A DNA stretch of 64,000 bases from Diogma glabrata (taxonomy: Eukaryota; Arthropoda; Insecta; Diptera; Cylindrotomidae), in assembly GCA_963693315.1 (NCBI GenBank), contig OY856186.1:375395328-375459327 (forward strand). Direction: 5' to 3'. Positions 21,216-33,068 of this stretch are shown piece by piece. The translations under genes were made by a program, and so were the position numbers. The notes below the pieces were generated by a model that worked only from the letters and a program-made list of their open reading frames with translations, did not search any database and had not been told where the DNA came from. Every line of letters starts with the position of its first letter. Positions within the stretch are counted from its first letter, which is position 1.

Positions 21216-21579
21216 TTTTTGTTTTTATATTTACTGCGGAAGTAGTTTTATTACAATCAAAACAAAAAACATAATTTCGGTTTACGGAAGCTAAAAATCG
21301 AAATCAAACAAATTACCGTTATTATGTTTGTGTACATATGTATAATAATAAATTGGGGGTTATTTAAATTTAATTATATTAATGTTAATATGCAAAATTA
21401 ATAAACACAGTCTTTAAAATAATAACAATTGATACAATAATTCCTTTAATTACGTGAATTCCTTTAATTATTTCAACGAATAATTGGTTATAACTAGAGC
21501 TGTAACTGTTCAAGTTCGACATAGTATTAAATTTTCATCTAAGGCGAAAGAAACAATTTTAATTCATTTAGAATTTATA

Positions 21580-21721
21580 CACTGAAACCTGTTTTTGTGC
21601 GGTGGATAGGAACCGCACAAAAGAAAACGCATAAAAAATTGCATGAATCGCATAAAAAAATCACATAAAAGAAGTATAAAAAATTCGCACAAAAAAGACC
21701 GCTCAAACACAGGTTTGAGTG
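21580..21721. mobile_element. 142-bp MITE, TIR CACT(G/C)AAACCTGT
   Basis: The left end CACTGAAACCTGTTTTTGTG and the right end, reverse complemented, CACTCAAACCTGTGTTTGAG, both lead into GCGGT. The left side has TA just outside. The interior repeats CGCATAAAAAA-type words. The end sequence and size fit a Tc1/pogo-type MITE, though the right-hand TA is lost. Confidence 0.6.
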
Positions 21722-22414
21722 AAATAACTTATATCATCTTTCATATAACTGTTTCAAGCAATTTAGATAAACTGAAAACTAAACCAAATATTATTTAGTC
21801 AACACCTTTGACGTTTGTTAACTTATCTTTTATAAATAAGAATTTTTCGCCCAATCCTATTATTTGCTGTTCTTAATATATATCTTGTATTATAGCGTGT
21901 ACCAATGCATGCTAAAAATAATCTTTTTTATGCAATTATAAATCATACGTGAAATTAAAATCATTTATTTAAATTATACAACTATAATTATATTAAAGCA
22001 GTTTGCTTTTGTTTTTGGACAAAACTGAAGGACATTTCAAATTAGAATGAAAAAAACATGAAATCTTTGGTGAAATTTTGGGTCATTATGTCAGCACTGT
22101 TGATGCTAAAGAAAGTGTGGAGTGCGATAACGGGACAGTTAACTTTGATAGTAAAAGCTAAGTTTAAGGATAGAATACTCATTCCCATTCGGCAAAAAAA
22201 ACTAGTCGTGTGACGAACTTTTCATAGTTTTTCTTACCTGAATGGACTGCGAAATGAGGCAACATATTTGAACGCAACAGACATGTCACGTGGACACACC
22301 AAGCCGTTGGAAGGGTTGTCTCACATATCATTTTCTAAATTTATCAACATACTTGAAAATTGAAAATTTTAATCTTTGTATAAATTTTACCAAAAAACTA
22401 CAACGCCATACATG

Positions 22415-22986
22415 GTCCAGTAACTTTGTCGCCTTAGAGTATGGGGTAGTATGCGTCAAATCCGGTAGTTCTGATTTCTAGCAGACTTGTTTATGATGTT
22501 GGCCTAATGAATAATCCAAGTTTGTGACCTCGAGCGCCCAACGCAACTTTGTCAAAAATCGAAAAAACCGCGAAAAAATCGTTATTTTTCAAATTTTGGC
22601 GATTATAACCTTAAAGGACTAGTTTTTTCTTTATACTTTCTTAGGACGATATTGCGAAGTTCGAAAAAAATGATAAACTTTGAAAGGCTTAATCTCGGAA
22701 ACTATTGGGTCTACAGGGACAGTTTTAGTATCATATTGTAGCAAATTTAGTCTACTTTAAAAACGTCCTACAAAGTATAAAGAAAAAACTAGTCCTTTAG
22801 GGTTATAATCGCCAAAATTTGAAAAAATAACGATTTTTTCGCGGCTTTTTCGATTTTTGATAAAGTTGCGTTCGGCGCTCGAGGTCACAAACTTGGATTA
22901 TTCATTAGGCCAATATCATAAAAAAGTCTGCAAAAAATCAGAACTACCGGATTTGACGCATACTGTGATGTATAAAGTTACTGGAC
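22415..22986. mobile_element. 572-bp fold-back MITE with ~250-bp arms
   Basis: GTCCAGTAACTTT at 22415 is inverted at 22986. The arms match through TATGCGTCAAATCCGGTAGT, TTGTGACCTCGAGCGCC, AAAAATCGTTATTTTTCAAA and GGACTAGTTTTTTCTTTATA. The loop (about 22680-22740) reads TTAATCTCGGAAACTATTGG. The open frame 22290-22481 is part of this repeat. Confidence 0.8.
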
Positions 22987-23431
22987 TAACATAGTAATTG
23001 GGAATATTCCTAGTTTACGGTCCTTAATAAATTATTTTTTTTTTATAAATTACTCGAAAGTTTCGGTTCTAAATACAATAAGTTGTATAAAAAAATTATT
23101 GTCAGGAAAGTCATTTGGCTCATTTTTTACCACCTCTTGAATTTCAATTACCTTGGTCAAAGGATGAGGGTTGTGTAATTCTTCTTTTCATATTAATTGA
23201 ATTGAATTGAATTTCGGTTTTTTGATTTCATATTATCGAAATATCATAACATCGAAAATATTTGATATAATGAATAATTAATTGCATCGAAAAATCATTC
23301 AACTCGAAATACAGGGTATGTCCTACGGCCAGAAATATTGTAAATTCAAATGTCAGATAGCTCCAGTATATATTAATTTTTAAATTGATTTATATTTTTT
23401 GATTTATTTGTTTTAATTGATGTTTTTCGAA

Positions 23432-23756
23432 ACATTCATTCAAATTTTTTTATTACAAAATTTTCGATTGCCGAGAAAATTGTATATTGAAATTAAAGTA
23501 AGGATTTTGGTAGCAATTTATTCAAGCGTCCATTCAAGCCTTCATTTGCGTCTATCAACACCTTAGAACGCATGTTGCTGTGGGACTTTGGTCTTTTGTT
23601 TTTATGTGTTGCTGTGACACACGATGTAATTCCCACTACACAACACGTTTTATTAAAAAAAAGCAAAATACATATTTCCAAATTACATACCTTAATTTTT
23701 ATATGTGATTTCCTCGGCAATCGAAAATTTAGTAATAAAAATATTTGAATGAATGT
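23432..23756. repeat. Inverted repeat enclosing a LINE tail
   Basis: ACATTCATTCAAAT..TTTCGATTGCCGAG at 23432 is inverted at 23700-23756, with arms of about 75 bp. Between them lies the plus-strand LINE 3' fragment 23530-23665. Either the LINE inserted in the loop of a fold-back element or the arms were made around it. Confidence 0.65.
23530..23665 (+). pseudogene. LINE ORF2 C-terminal tail fragment
   Basis: The frame reads INTLERMLLWDFGLLFLCVA and VTHDVIPTTQHVLLKK. This is the same tail as in 39540-40233 (LSMLWWDLGLK, VVTHFVIPTTQYFLLKK), 43050-43190 and 58911-59025. Only the last ~45 codons and the A-rich tail are present, so this is a 5'-truncated copy. Confidence 0.7.
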
Positions 23757-23928
23757 ATAGAATAAATGCAAAGAAATAAAAAACAAACTTTAATTTTCGA
23801 TATACAATATTTTAAAAATAAAATCAAGGTCACATTCTTTTTTTAGAAAAAGGGTTAACATGAAACACAATTAAATTTCGTTATAAATCCAATCAACATA
23901 ACGTAAAAGAATCGAATATTCTCATACT

Positions 23929-24092
23929 ACTTCGGTCTGAAAGTCCGAAGTATTATATTCTCGAGCCAAAAGTCAAATTATTACCCCCACATTTTTTGGC
24001 ATTTCTCGATTTTTTAGGACCTACTGATTCTAAAAAAGCAAAAAAAATTAATGGCCATCACAACCGACGAAATCTAGAAAACGGCTGGAAAA
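23929..24092. repeat. Hairpin-ended interspersed repeat, copy 3 (inverted, partial)
   Basis: ACTTCGGTCTGAAAGTCCGAAGT (given in two parts: ACTTCGGTCTGAAAG and TCCGAAGT) forms a perfect terminal hairpin. Then follow CCCCCACATTTTTTGGCATT, GGACCTACTGATTCTAAAAA and GACGAAATCTAGAAAACGGC, the reverse complement of the last ~160 bp of the copy at 33069-34467. Confidence 0.75.
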
Positions 24093-24099
24093 ATTTCAG

Positions 24100-25230
24100 C
24101 GTCGTGGGCAAGAATTGCAAATGTCAACAAGCTCTCTATAGATAAACTTGACATAAGGACTGATGCTTAATGACCATCAACATCGAAGAGAGTTGGTTGA
24201 CTGGATTATTGAACATCAACAAATGGAAATTGGTTTTTCATGCAAAACCATCGTAAGCCTTGAGATATATTTTCACCTTTATCGTTTGGTTAATTGTTAA
24301 AATTGCTACATTTGGAGTCATATAGTTAACATATGAGTTATGTGACTCGAAAAGCAAATGCTTCCAAATCGTGTGACCGTATGGTACTGCATCATGGACT
24401 ACATTTCTTCGTAAATGAGATTAAACAAGCAGTGACTGTTACTGGTCACGACACGATAACTTAGTTCTTTTTGCCTAAATTAGATGATATTGATGTGGAC
24501 AACTGTATGAGACATTTTCATAAATCTATCGTGTAAATTTTGCTATACAGTTTTTAACGATTTCAACTAAATCCACAACAGTAAAACAACCAACCAGCAA
24601 ATTAGCCAGAATGGTGTTTTGGCTGATTATTATTTTGAAGTTGTTATAGTGAACTAAAATTGAAACGCAAGATTGAAATTTTCGTCATTTGTCGTCAATG
24701 TTTTCAACGATAGCTGATATGGTTATTAAAAATAGAGTGCTCTACATAAAAGGATTTTTAGTGTATAATTAAGGTTTGGTATAGTTTTATTTTTCTTCAG
24801 TTTGCAATTTTCTTATAAAATATTAGTTGAAATAGTCATTAACCTTCATAAACTGTGAAGAGATTAATAGAATTCAGGGAGTCTATTGATCAATTAGTGA
24901 TCTTAAATACCTTGGTCATCTTTCAACGAGTCGTACGATATACAACATCGAAAGCGCTGCTGATCAGGCCGAGAGAGTTAATGACATTTCATATCGCTAG
25001 ATGATAATCGCCTTATATTGTTTGATTGGATAAAAATTAAAGATAAAGATGTGAACAAGACACGGTTTCAACAAGACGGTACAGCTACATGTCCATTGCC
25101 CATACAGCCCAAGCTGATCAGAATAGTTTAGTTACTACACAAGTCATTTCCTAGAGTTTTAATTTCTTCAATTTAATGTCGTTCCCTTTTTTAAGGATTA
25201 TATAAGCCTAAGTTTACAGATGAAATGGTA
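24100..25230 (+). pseudogene. Mariner/Tc1-type transposase relic
   Basis: Pieces in order: NDHQHRRELVDWIIEHQQME with SCKTIVSLEIYFHLYRLVN (24165-24310), the region that in working copies carries the first catalytic Asp in an FSDEAHFHL-type block; here Asp is Leu. Next MLPNRVTVWYCIM (about 24360), NEIKQAVTVTGHD and FLPKLDDIDVDN (24415-24515). After a ~440-bp insertion or rearrangement come LLIRPRELMTFHIAR (about 24958), FQQDGTATC (25068, the second catalytic Asp block) and a decayed KSFPRVLIS. The family is IS630-Tc1-mariner by these motifs. No TIRs were found. It is clearly dead. Confidence 0.75.
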
Positions 25231-25773
25231 ATATTACCCATGGTAAAACTACCAGTAAAATTAGTAATATTATGTAACTACTTAGTCTTGGTAAAATCGG
25301 AATAAAATTTTAATAATCCTTTTTTAATAAAAAGTAAAGTAGGTGCTTTTCTATGCAACAGAAATTACAATATTTATCGCAACAACAAATCGATATTTCT
25401 AAAAACCTAGGTCCCAGTACAAAACGGATTTTAAGGAATTGAACGCTTTTTTTTAAACCTTTGTGGATTGAAGCCACTAAAAGCTTTTGATTTCGGAAAA
25501 ATCATATCATTTCTATGCAGTTCGGATGAGAAAGTACACCTGCAGTCTGACTAAAATTTAAAAAAAATATTTGAAAATAATTTTTAAACCAATTCTCCTT
25601 TTGGCTTCACCAAATTGCAGACGTTATGAGCAAGTGTAATATTTCGTGAAATTAAATAATTTGCAATTACCATTGATGGAAAAAATATCTCAGATGATCG
25701 ATCGATTTGCAGCTGAATACTCATTTATGTAGGTAATTTTAACGTCTGTCGCCACAATGTACACATTTATTTT

Positions 25774-25990
25774 GTCAACTGATGTCGATCGGTAAATTGG
25801 AATCAGCAGCTTTTTCACTTGGTAGCAATATCCTAGCTATTTCGATTGATTCAAGCGTTAAATCTATATCTTTTTGGGATTGAATTGCTGCCAGAATCAA
25901 TCTAATAAAAAACATTTTACCAGTTCCTCTTGATGTATCTAAGAAGAAGGTTTCTTCTATCCTGTTATTGGCAGTCTGCTAATGCTGATT
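25774..25990 (-). pseudogene. Helitron/PIF1-type helicase fragment
   Basis: Reading down from about 25975 on the minus strand: NRIEETFFLDTSRGTGKMFF, IRLILAAIQSQKDIDLTLES and IEIARILLPSEKAADSNLPI. The FLD..(G)GTGK block is a worn Walker A loop (GTGKM for GTGKT), and the following order (LILA.I.SQ, IA..LL, A.S) is that of PIF1-like helicases found in Helitrons. Only ~65 codons survive and neither Rep nor Helitron ends were seen, so a captured PIF1 gene is also possible. Confidence 0.55.
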
Positions 25991-27818
25991 GGCAGTCTAC
26001 CCTCAAAGGTCACCCGAGTTGTTTACGATGCAATTTTATATTGAACGATGCAGCAGTAGCATTTTGTATTTTAAAAGAACAGCACAAATGATAACTATTT
26101 CAATAAAATTTGATAATACAATTTATTTACACTTAAAAAAATTCAATTATTTTTACCATAATATTTTATAAAAGCTTATACAATGTGCACTGTTTGATAA
26201 AAATTTATATAATCTCCTCGATCGAACATATGATCAGGTATACATAGTAAAATTTTTCATCTCCTGTTTCTTCTTTTATTACCTCTTTCATCGTATACAA
26301 ATTAAAAATTCCCTATATCATCTCAATAAAAAAAGTGCATGTCAAATCGGTTCCGTATATCTACAACGACAGACAATAATTCTTTCTTCCATAAATTTGA
26401 ACAACCGTTTTATAGCTACATATAATACTATGACTAAGTTTTACAAACAACGATGTTCATAATTTATGTAGACAGAAACATGTATTATTAATTATTGATA
26501 TTGAGTGTCGCAAGAAAGCAATTAGCTGAGAAATTGTTAAAATATTATTGACTGACTTATAGCACACATAAATGCTTTTATGTTTCTTTTAATTCAAAGG
26601 TTGGAACCGAAAAATATTAGCAAATAATTAACAAATTTCTTTAAATACGAATACTTTTATTTTAGAGTAAAAATCGAACTAGGACGTCGTTACATGATTG
26701 TAATAATGATCTATTTTGAATTAAATAAAATTGCAACTATATTTGGTTTGTTTGATTTGCCCCGTTTCAAATCGAAAACCAGACTTTGAGACTCAATTCG
26801 ATCCATTTTCTTATTTTACAGGGTACAGTTGCCGAGACCGTTTATGAGATTAATCTGAAGTTGGTATACTAGGTTCATAGAAAACTGTATTACATGCTCT
26901 CTGCAAACCAACGTTACATAAGCAACAGATGGTTGATTTGGATTGGTTTAAAACTTCTATGATTTGACGTTATGTGCGGCATACTCTTTAAAGCTCTATC
27001 TTATTTTGATTTTTGAAAAGCATAAATGAATTTCTATTAAGTGAAAGGGTAAATGCCAAGTGGTTAAATCACTTGGAAAAGTTCTGCTCCAAAACTAGGA
27101 TGCTTGGGCCATTAAGAAATTTTTCAATATCGAATAAATTTTGTTGGTATCACAGTATCGAACAATATATGACTAAATTGTCAATCTAGTATTTGATAAC
27201 TTTAAAGATTGTTTTTTCGAGTAATCCATAACATCCATTGTGTTTCGACGAACAACATTTGTAGAACGCTCCTATCCATTTGCTGTTCAAATACCTTGGT
27301 GTAGAACGTTTTTTCCCCGAATGATCAATTTAATAGTGGTCAAATTGTAAAATTCGATGCTCCGCCACCTTTTTATTCAATGTATTCCCGTTTCAGACAT
27401 TTAAAAATATGCTAATCTATTTTCATAACAGTTACCTTAGCTAACTCCATGTCCTCAGATCAGAACTCGAGAACCAACGTGTCGAATAACATACATACAT
27501 ACTAGCATGACAAAAAATTGATAAACGAATAGAAAATTTATTAGTTTTATTTATTTATTACATGAAAATGTAATTATTGAATGAAAATTATTAAGTTTTC
27601 ATTCAGTTTGAAAGATTTTGGCCTGATAACATGCTTGCTAATGCTAGATATTTATTTTACCCTTGTATTAATTATATTAACTTGGTTTAATTTAATGCCA
27701 ATTAAAAATAATATAAAAATTAATAATTAATCTTCATTGAATTAAAAACTTAAGGTTTATGAGAATTCAATTATTTTAATCGATAATTTGTAAAGTTAAA
27801 TGAAATAAATATACATAC
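25991..27818. other. AT-rich stretch, no gene recognised
   Basis: No domain, repeat arm or convincing exon. A 30-nt minus-strand segment at about 26282-26311 is bounded by AG and GTAATA and is open in phase 0, but it is too short to trust. If the minus-strand exon at 27819 is real, this is the next intron. Confidence 0.35.
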
Positions 27819-27877
27819 CTGTCCTGTGCTTTTTAAGTATTTATACATAGTATTGATATTATTGTTTATGGCTGGTT
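27819..27877 (-). CDS. Short internal exon of an unrecognised minus-strand gene
   Basis: On the minus strand a long pyrimidine tract (TTGTTGTTTTTTTTTTGCAG) ends at 27878, and 59 bases follow, then the donor GTATGTAT. One frame is fully open: two leading bases, then PAINNNINTMYKYLKSTGQ, ending at a codon boundary. Both splice signals are close to ideal. Its incoming phase (needs one base) matches the outgoing phase of the minus-strand exon at 56863-57017, so the two may belong to one gene with a ~29-kb intron. I do not recognise the peptide. Confidence 0.55.
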
Positions 27878-29010
27878 CTGCAAAAAAAAACAACAAGACT
27901 TTAAATTAGATAAGTTGTGTACTAATCGGTGGTATTTAATTAATAATTATACTATGGTGCAATCAGATTCCTAAAAATTTATTTAATTATTTGAGGCATC
28001 AAATAATATTCAAATTATATCGATTGTTCGTCATTTTATATTATTATATAAAGTTTTTTTATTATTGTCGGCTTTGTTTTGGTGAGAGAAACAATAACAC
28101 AATTGTAGTAGTGTTATTTATGTGTTTAAGACATTTTGACTTTGTATAGAAATGTTTCCTAGTTTACTGGTATGAAAAGCGATTGAATCTTTTCTGTAGT
28201 TTTCATTTAAATGGCCAAGGAAAATTATACATAAATAAAAATAAAATTAAAATTTCCCTATAAAAACTTAACTCAAAAATTATAGAATATTCAAAACAAA
28301 TATATTTATATTGCATATTACTAGAGGGCTAGTATGAAAAAAGAAAATATTGCCCATAGTGCTCATGTTTTCAATTAAATAAAGGTTAAAAGAAATGAAA
28401 CAACACTTAATGGAAAGAAAATTGCTGCAAAAAATTGCCTTAACTTAATGTTACAAATTATAAACAAAAGTATACAACTAATAGAGAAAATAAACTGTTT
28501 TGAATAATTATAGTAACAGAAGGAGCAACTAAAATAAAAATTAGTGTTGTATTAAAAACCTAAGAATCTCTTTTATACAAAGTCGATATAACTAAAGAAT
28601 AACCAAAAATATGTTCTATTCCTTCTACTCCTAACGAAGATTATCCATCAAAGCATCTTAAAATACTCCAAAGGTGTATACTACTTAGTTGTAGATGTAA
28701 TTTAATCAATAATAAACTCTTGCTTGCATTCCAATTTAACATATATTACGGATACAATTTTATTTTATTCAAGCACTCATTTAATTCCTCAAAATAGTAT
28801 TCATAAATTAAAATGTTTATAATTTAAATATCGTTCTTCCTCGAAGAGCAAAATTTTAGTTTTTCGATTTCACTCTTTTGGAGTTTTTATTTTTATTTGC
28901 TTTTATTTCATTTGCAAAAGAAAAAAATTAGTACCTTTTCGTCACTATTTTTACATATTTTTATAACAAACTTGCACAATTGAACAAAACATTCACAACA
29001 ATTATTATTT
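27878..29010. other. AT-rich stretch, likely intron
   Basis: No open frame with coding character. It ends where the Penelope-like element's upstream repeat begins (about 29013). Confidence 0.35.
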
Positions 29011-29012
29011 TT

Positions 29013-29085
29013 TACTGTTACGATTCTACATAATCGCAATAAAGTACAAAACAAATTGTTATTACCCTATACAATATTTAAGCTG
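29013..29085. repeat. Block repeated on both sides of the Penelope-like element
   Basis: TTACGATTCTACATAATCGC and AATAAAGTACAAAACAAA..ATACAATATTT recur in the same direction at 32668-32745 (TTACAATTCTACATAATGGC, AATAAAATACAAAACAAAAT). Such flanking direct repeats are expected of the pseudo-LTRs of Penelope-like elements, though identity is modest. Confidence 0.5.
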
Positions 29086-29199
29086 AACTTATGTTATAAA
29101 TTCTAAGAAGGATCAAAGAAACAAAAACATGAAATAAAAGATAGAAGATTACTCTCAACCAAAAACTACTCAACTTAACCATACGAAACACATTTGAAA

Positions 29200-31345
29200 A
29201 AATAAACAATTATAGCTCAATTTTAAGATCAATTAGACAAATACTAGCGTCCGAAATAGATCTTAACATACTTCAACAATTCTACAAAGCACAGCATCAA
29301 TCGCAAAGGATTCTTAAAATTCAACACAACCAGATCTTAGAACAAAAATATCAAAAATTACTAAGCCAACAAACATATGATCTAAAGGATAATCCGGATT
29401 GGTTCGTTAATCTTACTGAAAAACGGATACCAGCTGAGGTTGAATCCATCTTATCATATGGCCCAAAATTTGCAATAAAATACCAAACAGATCAATTTCC
29501 ATTATTTGACTGCATTGCCGATACTGAAAACATAATCAGAAAAACTGAAATATCGTCGGATGATATACGAAATGACATCAGGGAAAAAATCGGAAAACAT
29601 TTAAACTCACACACAAAGCACAAAAAACCCTCTCCAAATGACATAGTTCTCCAACAAAAATTGCAACTAACAAAACAATTTCTTAAAACCAATAAAGATA
29701 TTATATATATATATATATAATAGAAGCAGATAAAGGAAATACCACAATAGCAATGAAACGCACAGACTACAACAAAACTCCAACAAAGAAACAATACATT
29801 AGTAAAAATTCTCTACAAACATAAACATATTGATGAACATACAAAACGAAGACTTATGACATATATAGCAAAACCACCTTGTTGCTATGCAACTATGAAA
29901 CTGCATAAGCCTAATAGAGATGTACGTTTAATTATATCAAGTATTGATAGCCCATCGTACTACCTTTCGAAACATCTTAATGAAATTCTAAAAACAATAG
30001 ACCCAGATAACCCATACAACATAAAGAATTCTTTTGATCTAAAAAGACAACTATCAACAATAGAAATATCCCATGATGAACTAATTGCGTCGTTTGATGT
30101 AATATCAATGTACGAAAGAATTCCACCTAATTTAGTATATGAAGCAATAGAAAAGCGGTGGCCAATCATCCAACAAAAAACAAAAATACCGAAACCAATG
30201 TTTATAAACTTAATAAAATTCTGCACTCAGGACACATTATATTTTAAATTTAATGAAAACTACTATGCACAAAAATCAGGTTTGACAATTGGAGGATGTG
30301 TCTCAACAATACTAGCGGACTTTGTGTTAACAGACATAATTAAAGAAGCAATGTCGCAAATCTCATATGATCCAAAACTACTAGTAAAATATGTAGATGA
30401 TATACTCCTGATTGTTCCCAAAGAAGAATTAGAAGGTACATATACAATTTTTAACAGCATCAATAAAAATATAAAATTCACCATGGAGGTTGAAAATAAT
30501 GGAAAACTTCCTTATTTGGACATAGAGCTAATACGGAACACTTCTCCACAAATTAAAACAACTTTCTTTCAAAAACCTACAAATACAGGTAGAATCATAA
30601 ATTACAGGTCTGCACATCCCCATTTTCAAAAAATCAATACCGCAAAATCATTAATAAATAGAATTTTAACACTATCTTCAACGGAATATTGGCCTGAAAA
30701 CACAACTTTAGCACAAAACTTGCTAGAAAAAAACAACTATTCTAGACAACTAATCATAAATATACTGAAAAGTACAAAAAAACAAATATTACAAAAACCA
30801 CAAAGACAAATTCAGCCATCACAGTCAAACGCACCAACCGCACAAAATACAACTAAATATATTGGATGCACTTATCATCAAGGTTTATCTGAGAAAATAG
30901 CAAAAGTTATAACTACGGTAGATAAACATATCAAACTAGGTTACAAGACACAAAACAATATTAGAACTATTTTACCATCATTAAAAGATGTTAAAAAGAA
31001 AGTAGACAATGATGGGGTTGTTTACCGCATAAATTGCAGAAATTGTGAAACCATCTACATAGGACATACGGGACAAATACTGAAAAACCGGATGAAGCAA
31101 CACAAACACGACATCTCCAAAAAAACACCTAATAACCGATCATAGCACAATGGTTACAGTACACGCAAATGAAACAGGACACAACTTCAACACAGATGAA
31201 CCAATAATTCTGGATAAAGAAAAAAACTACAATAAACGACTAATTAAAGAAATGTTGCACATAAAAACCAATAAACATACATGCAACAAACGATCAGATG
31301 TATAGAATTTATCTCCACTCTACACACCTTTGATTAAACAAAAAT
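29200..31345 (+). pseudogene. Penelope-like element ORF (RT plus GIY-YIG endonuclease)
   Basis: One long ORF with three frame breaks. The N-terminal part (29207-29700) includes NPDWFVNLTEKRIPAEVESI and LSYGPKFAIKY. A (TA)n run at about 29702-29719 shifts the frame before EADKGNTTIAMKRTDYN, and a second shift follows at about 29776. From 29856 the frame is open for 429 codons: KLHKPNRDVRLIISSIDSPS, SFDVISMYERIPPN, QKSGLTIGGCVSTILADFVL, and the catalytic YVDD at residue 179. The C-terminal GIY-YIG domain has VYRINC (about residue 389) and TIYIGHTGQILKNRMKQHKH. A last shift at 31142 precedes VTVHANETGHNF, ILDKEKNYNKRLIKEMLHIK and NKRSDV. In working copies this reverse-transcribes and nicks target DNA. 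Confidence 0.9.
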
Positions 31346-31823
31346 GAAATAGCATATTTAAATAATTGATATCAGCATCTAAATGTTTTTTCCTTTTCTT
31401 CCTCTGTCTCATTTTTTCTGAATATTATTTTAATAAAACAATTTACCGCCAACAATAACAAAACAAAAGAAAACAGTAGATATATATGATGTTAACATAA
31501 TTGTAATTTTAAACAAAGTTTTTAATCAGTAATTTAATTTTTGTGTGATTTTAATTTTTGTGATTTTAATTTATCTGTGTAGTTTTTTGTAAAAAATTTT
31601 AAAATTTGATTCTTGTTAACTTATTTTACAATAGGTTTTTAATTTTATTAACTCAATTTAATGTGTTTTGTATATATAGAGTATATAATAGTTAGTACAA
31701 TCATATTATTACAATCATCCCAAAAATAGAATTCATGTAAGCAATTTTTTATTTCAAAAATCTTAAAATTACTCATAAAGGTTTTATATTTACTTTGTAG
31801 ATTTCTAAAATATTTATTAAAAC

Positions 31824-31852
31824 CTGATGATGCCAACAAAAAATTGGCGAAA
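31824..31852 (+). ncRNA. Hammerhead-core-like hairpin downstream of the Penelope-like ORF
   Basis: CTGATGA (31824-31830), then a GCCAA / TTGGC stem with an A-rich loop, then GAAA (31849-31852): the conserved core order of hammerhead ribozymes, which are known in Penelope-like element repeats. One U lies between CTGATGA and the stem, stem III is weak, and the cleavage site was not identified, so activity is doubtful. Confidence 0.35.
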
Positions 31853-32025
31853 TATAGTTGCCTAAAGAAACAAAAAATGTTTTTTAAATAACTCATATAC
31901 AAGAAAATTGACCATAAATCTGATGCCCAAGTCTGGGACGAAAACCAATAAATTATAATATTTAGAACAAAGGTCAATAAGACTTAAAGTCTTAAAAACA
32001 AAAACTAAAATCGTGAAATAAAATA

Positions 32026-33025
32026 TGTAAATGTAAAATAATGACATCGAGTATTCTTAGAATTTCTGGAGCTTTCTTTGTAAATAATGGGTTAACCCAG
32101 AATATTTGACAAATTAAAAAAAATTGTGTTAAAGGAATTCCTTTTTCAGAACGAAAATTAGTTTTAAATGGACTGCGATAGTGTTAAGATAAATTTAAAT
32201 TAAACTGAAATAGTGTAAATAGTTTAAGTGAAATGCGATTATGTTTAGTGAAATTGTGAAATTGAAAGCGAGACGCTGAATCATGAAGATAAAACCGTGT
32301 ATAATAAAAGTATACTTTTTTAAATTGTGAATGAAGTTTTAAGAAAAAATTTGTGTATTATTTTGGATGCTTTGGACTGGAATTTTCTACAAATAACCGT
32401 TGGAGTTTTTCAAGCTGTTGAATATTCTTATCAAACCATATTGTTTGCAGAATTTCCTGTTATTTTTAAAACAAAAAAGGGTGTCAAATACTTAATAAAA
32501 CCTGGTGGTTTTTGCATACTAATCAGTGATGGCATCCAGAAGGAGATTTTGAGAATTGCGTTTATCAATATAACAGTAAACCCCATTTGATGTAAAGGAG
32601 TAAAACGTGATACCACGTATTTAATGAAGAAGGCTTTGTGAGTTTACTTAAATTTAAAAAGCTTAAAAGTATTTTTACAATTCTACATAATGGCAATAAA
32701 ATACAAAACAAAATTGTATTCAATCTCAATTTCCCATATACAATATTTCAATAACAAAACTAAAATCAACATGTGACACTGTTTCCAAGGAAAAGGGGCA
32801 AGAAAAAAAAACATTAAATAAAATACACACAAAATAATGGCTTCGATTGTTCTCAGAATTTCTCGAGTTTTATTTGTAAAGAAATTTTGGATTAACCCGG
32901 AATATTCTCGAGGTAAATTAAAATTGTATTCAAGGAATTCCTTTTGTAGAACGAGGTATAGTTCAAATTAGACAGCGAAAGTATAAATAGTTCAAATTAA
33001 AAATGTGTAAGTGAAATTTAACTGT
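32026..33025. repeat. Pair of ~220-bp direct repeats
   Basis: Copy 1 (32026-32260) and copy 2 (32822-33025) share TTCT(C/T)AGAATTTCT, TTTGTAAA, GGATTAACCCGGAATATT (copy 1 GGTTAACCCAGAATATT), AAGGAATTCCTTTT, AGAACGA and GTGTAA(A/G)T. They lie about 796 bp apart, downstream of the Penelope-like element, and could be its pseudo-LTRs or a local duplication. The frame 32327-32590 between them has no recognised domain. Confidence 0.6.
32668..32745. repeat. Downstream partner of the block at 29013
   Basis: TTTACAATTCTACATAATGG, AATAAAATACAAAACAAAAT and ATATACAATATTT match 29013-29085 in the same orientation. Confidence 0.5.
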
Positions 33026-33068
33026 AAAATATGGAGGGACTGAAATCTCACAGCTCTGAGATATCAAG

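Noticed and set aside
22195..22260. Minus-strand AG..GTAAGAA splice-like borders around TCATTTCGCAGTCCATTCAG
   Set aside because: Adjacent to a fold-back MITE and without a consistent neighbouring exon in phase.
23025..23160. Minus-strand frame ELHNPHPLTKVIEIQEVVKN, reminiscent of the segment after a FLYWCH finger in MULE proteins
   Set aside because: Only 45 codons, no zinc-binding residues visible, no start; too weak.
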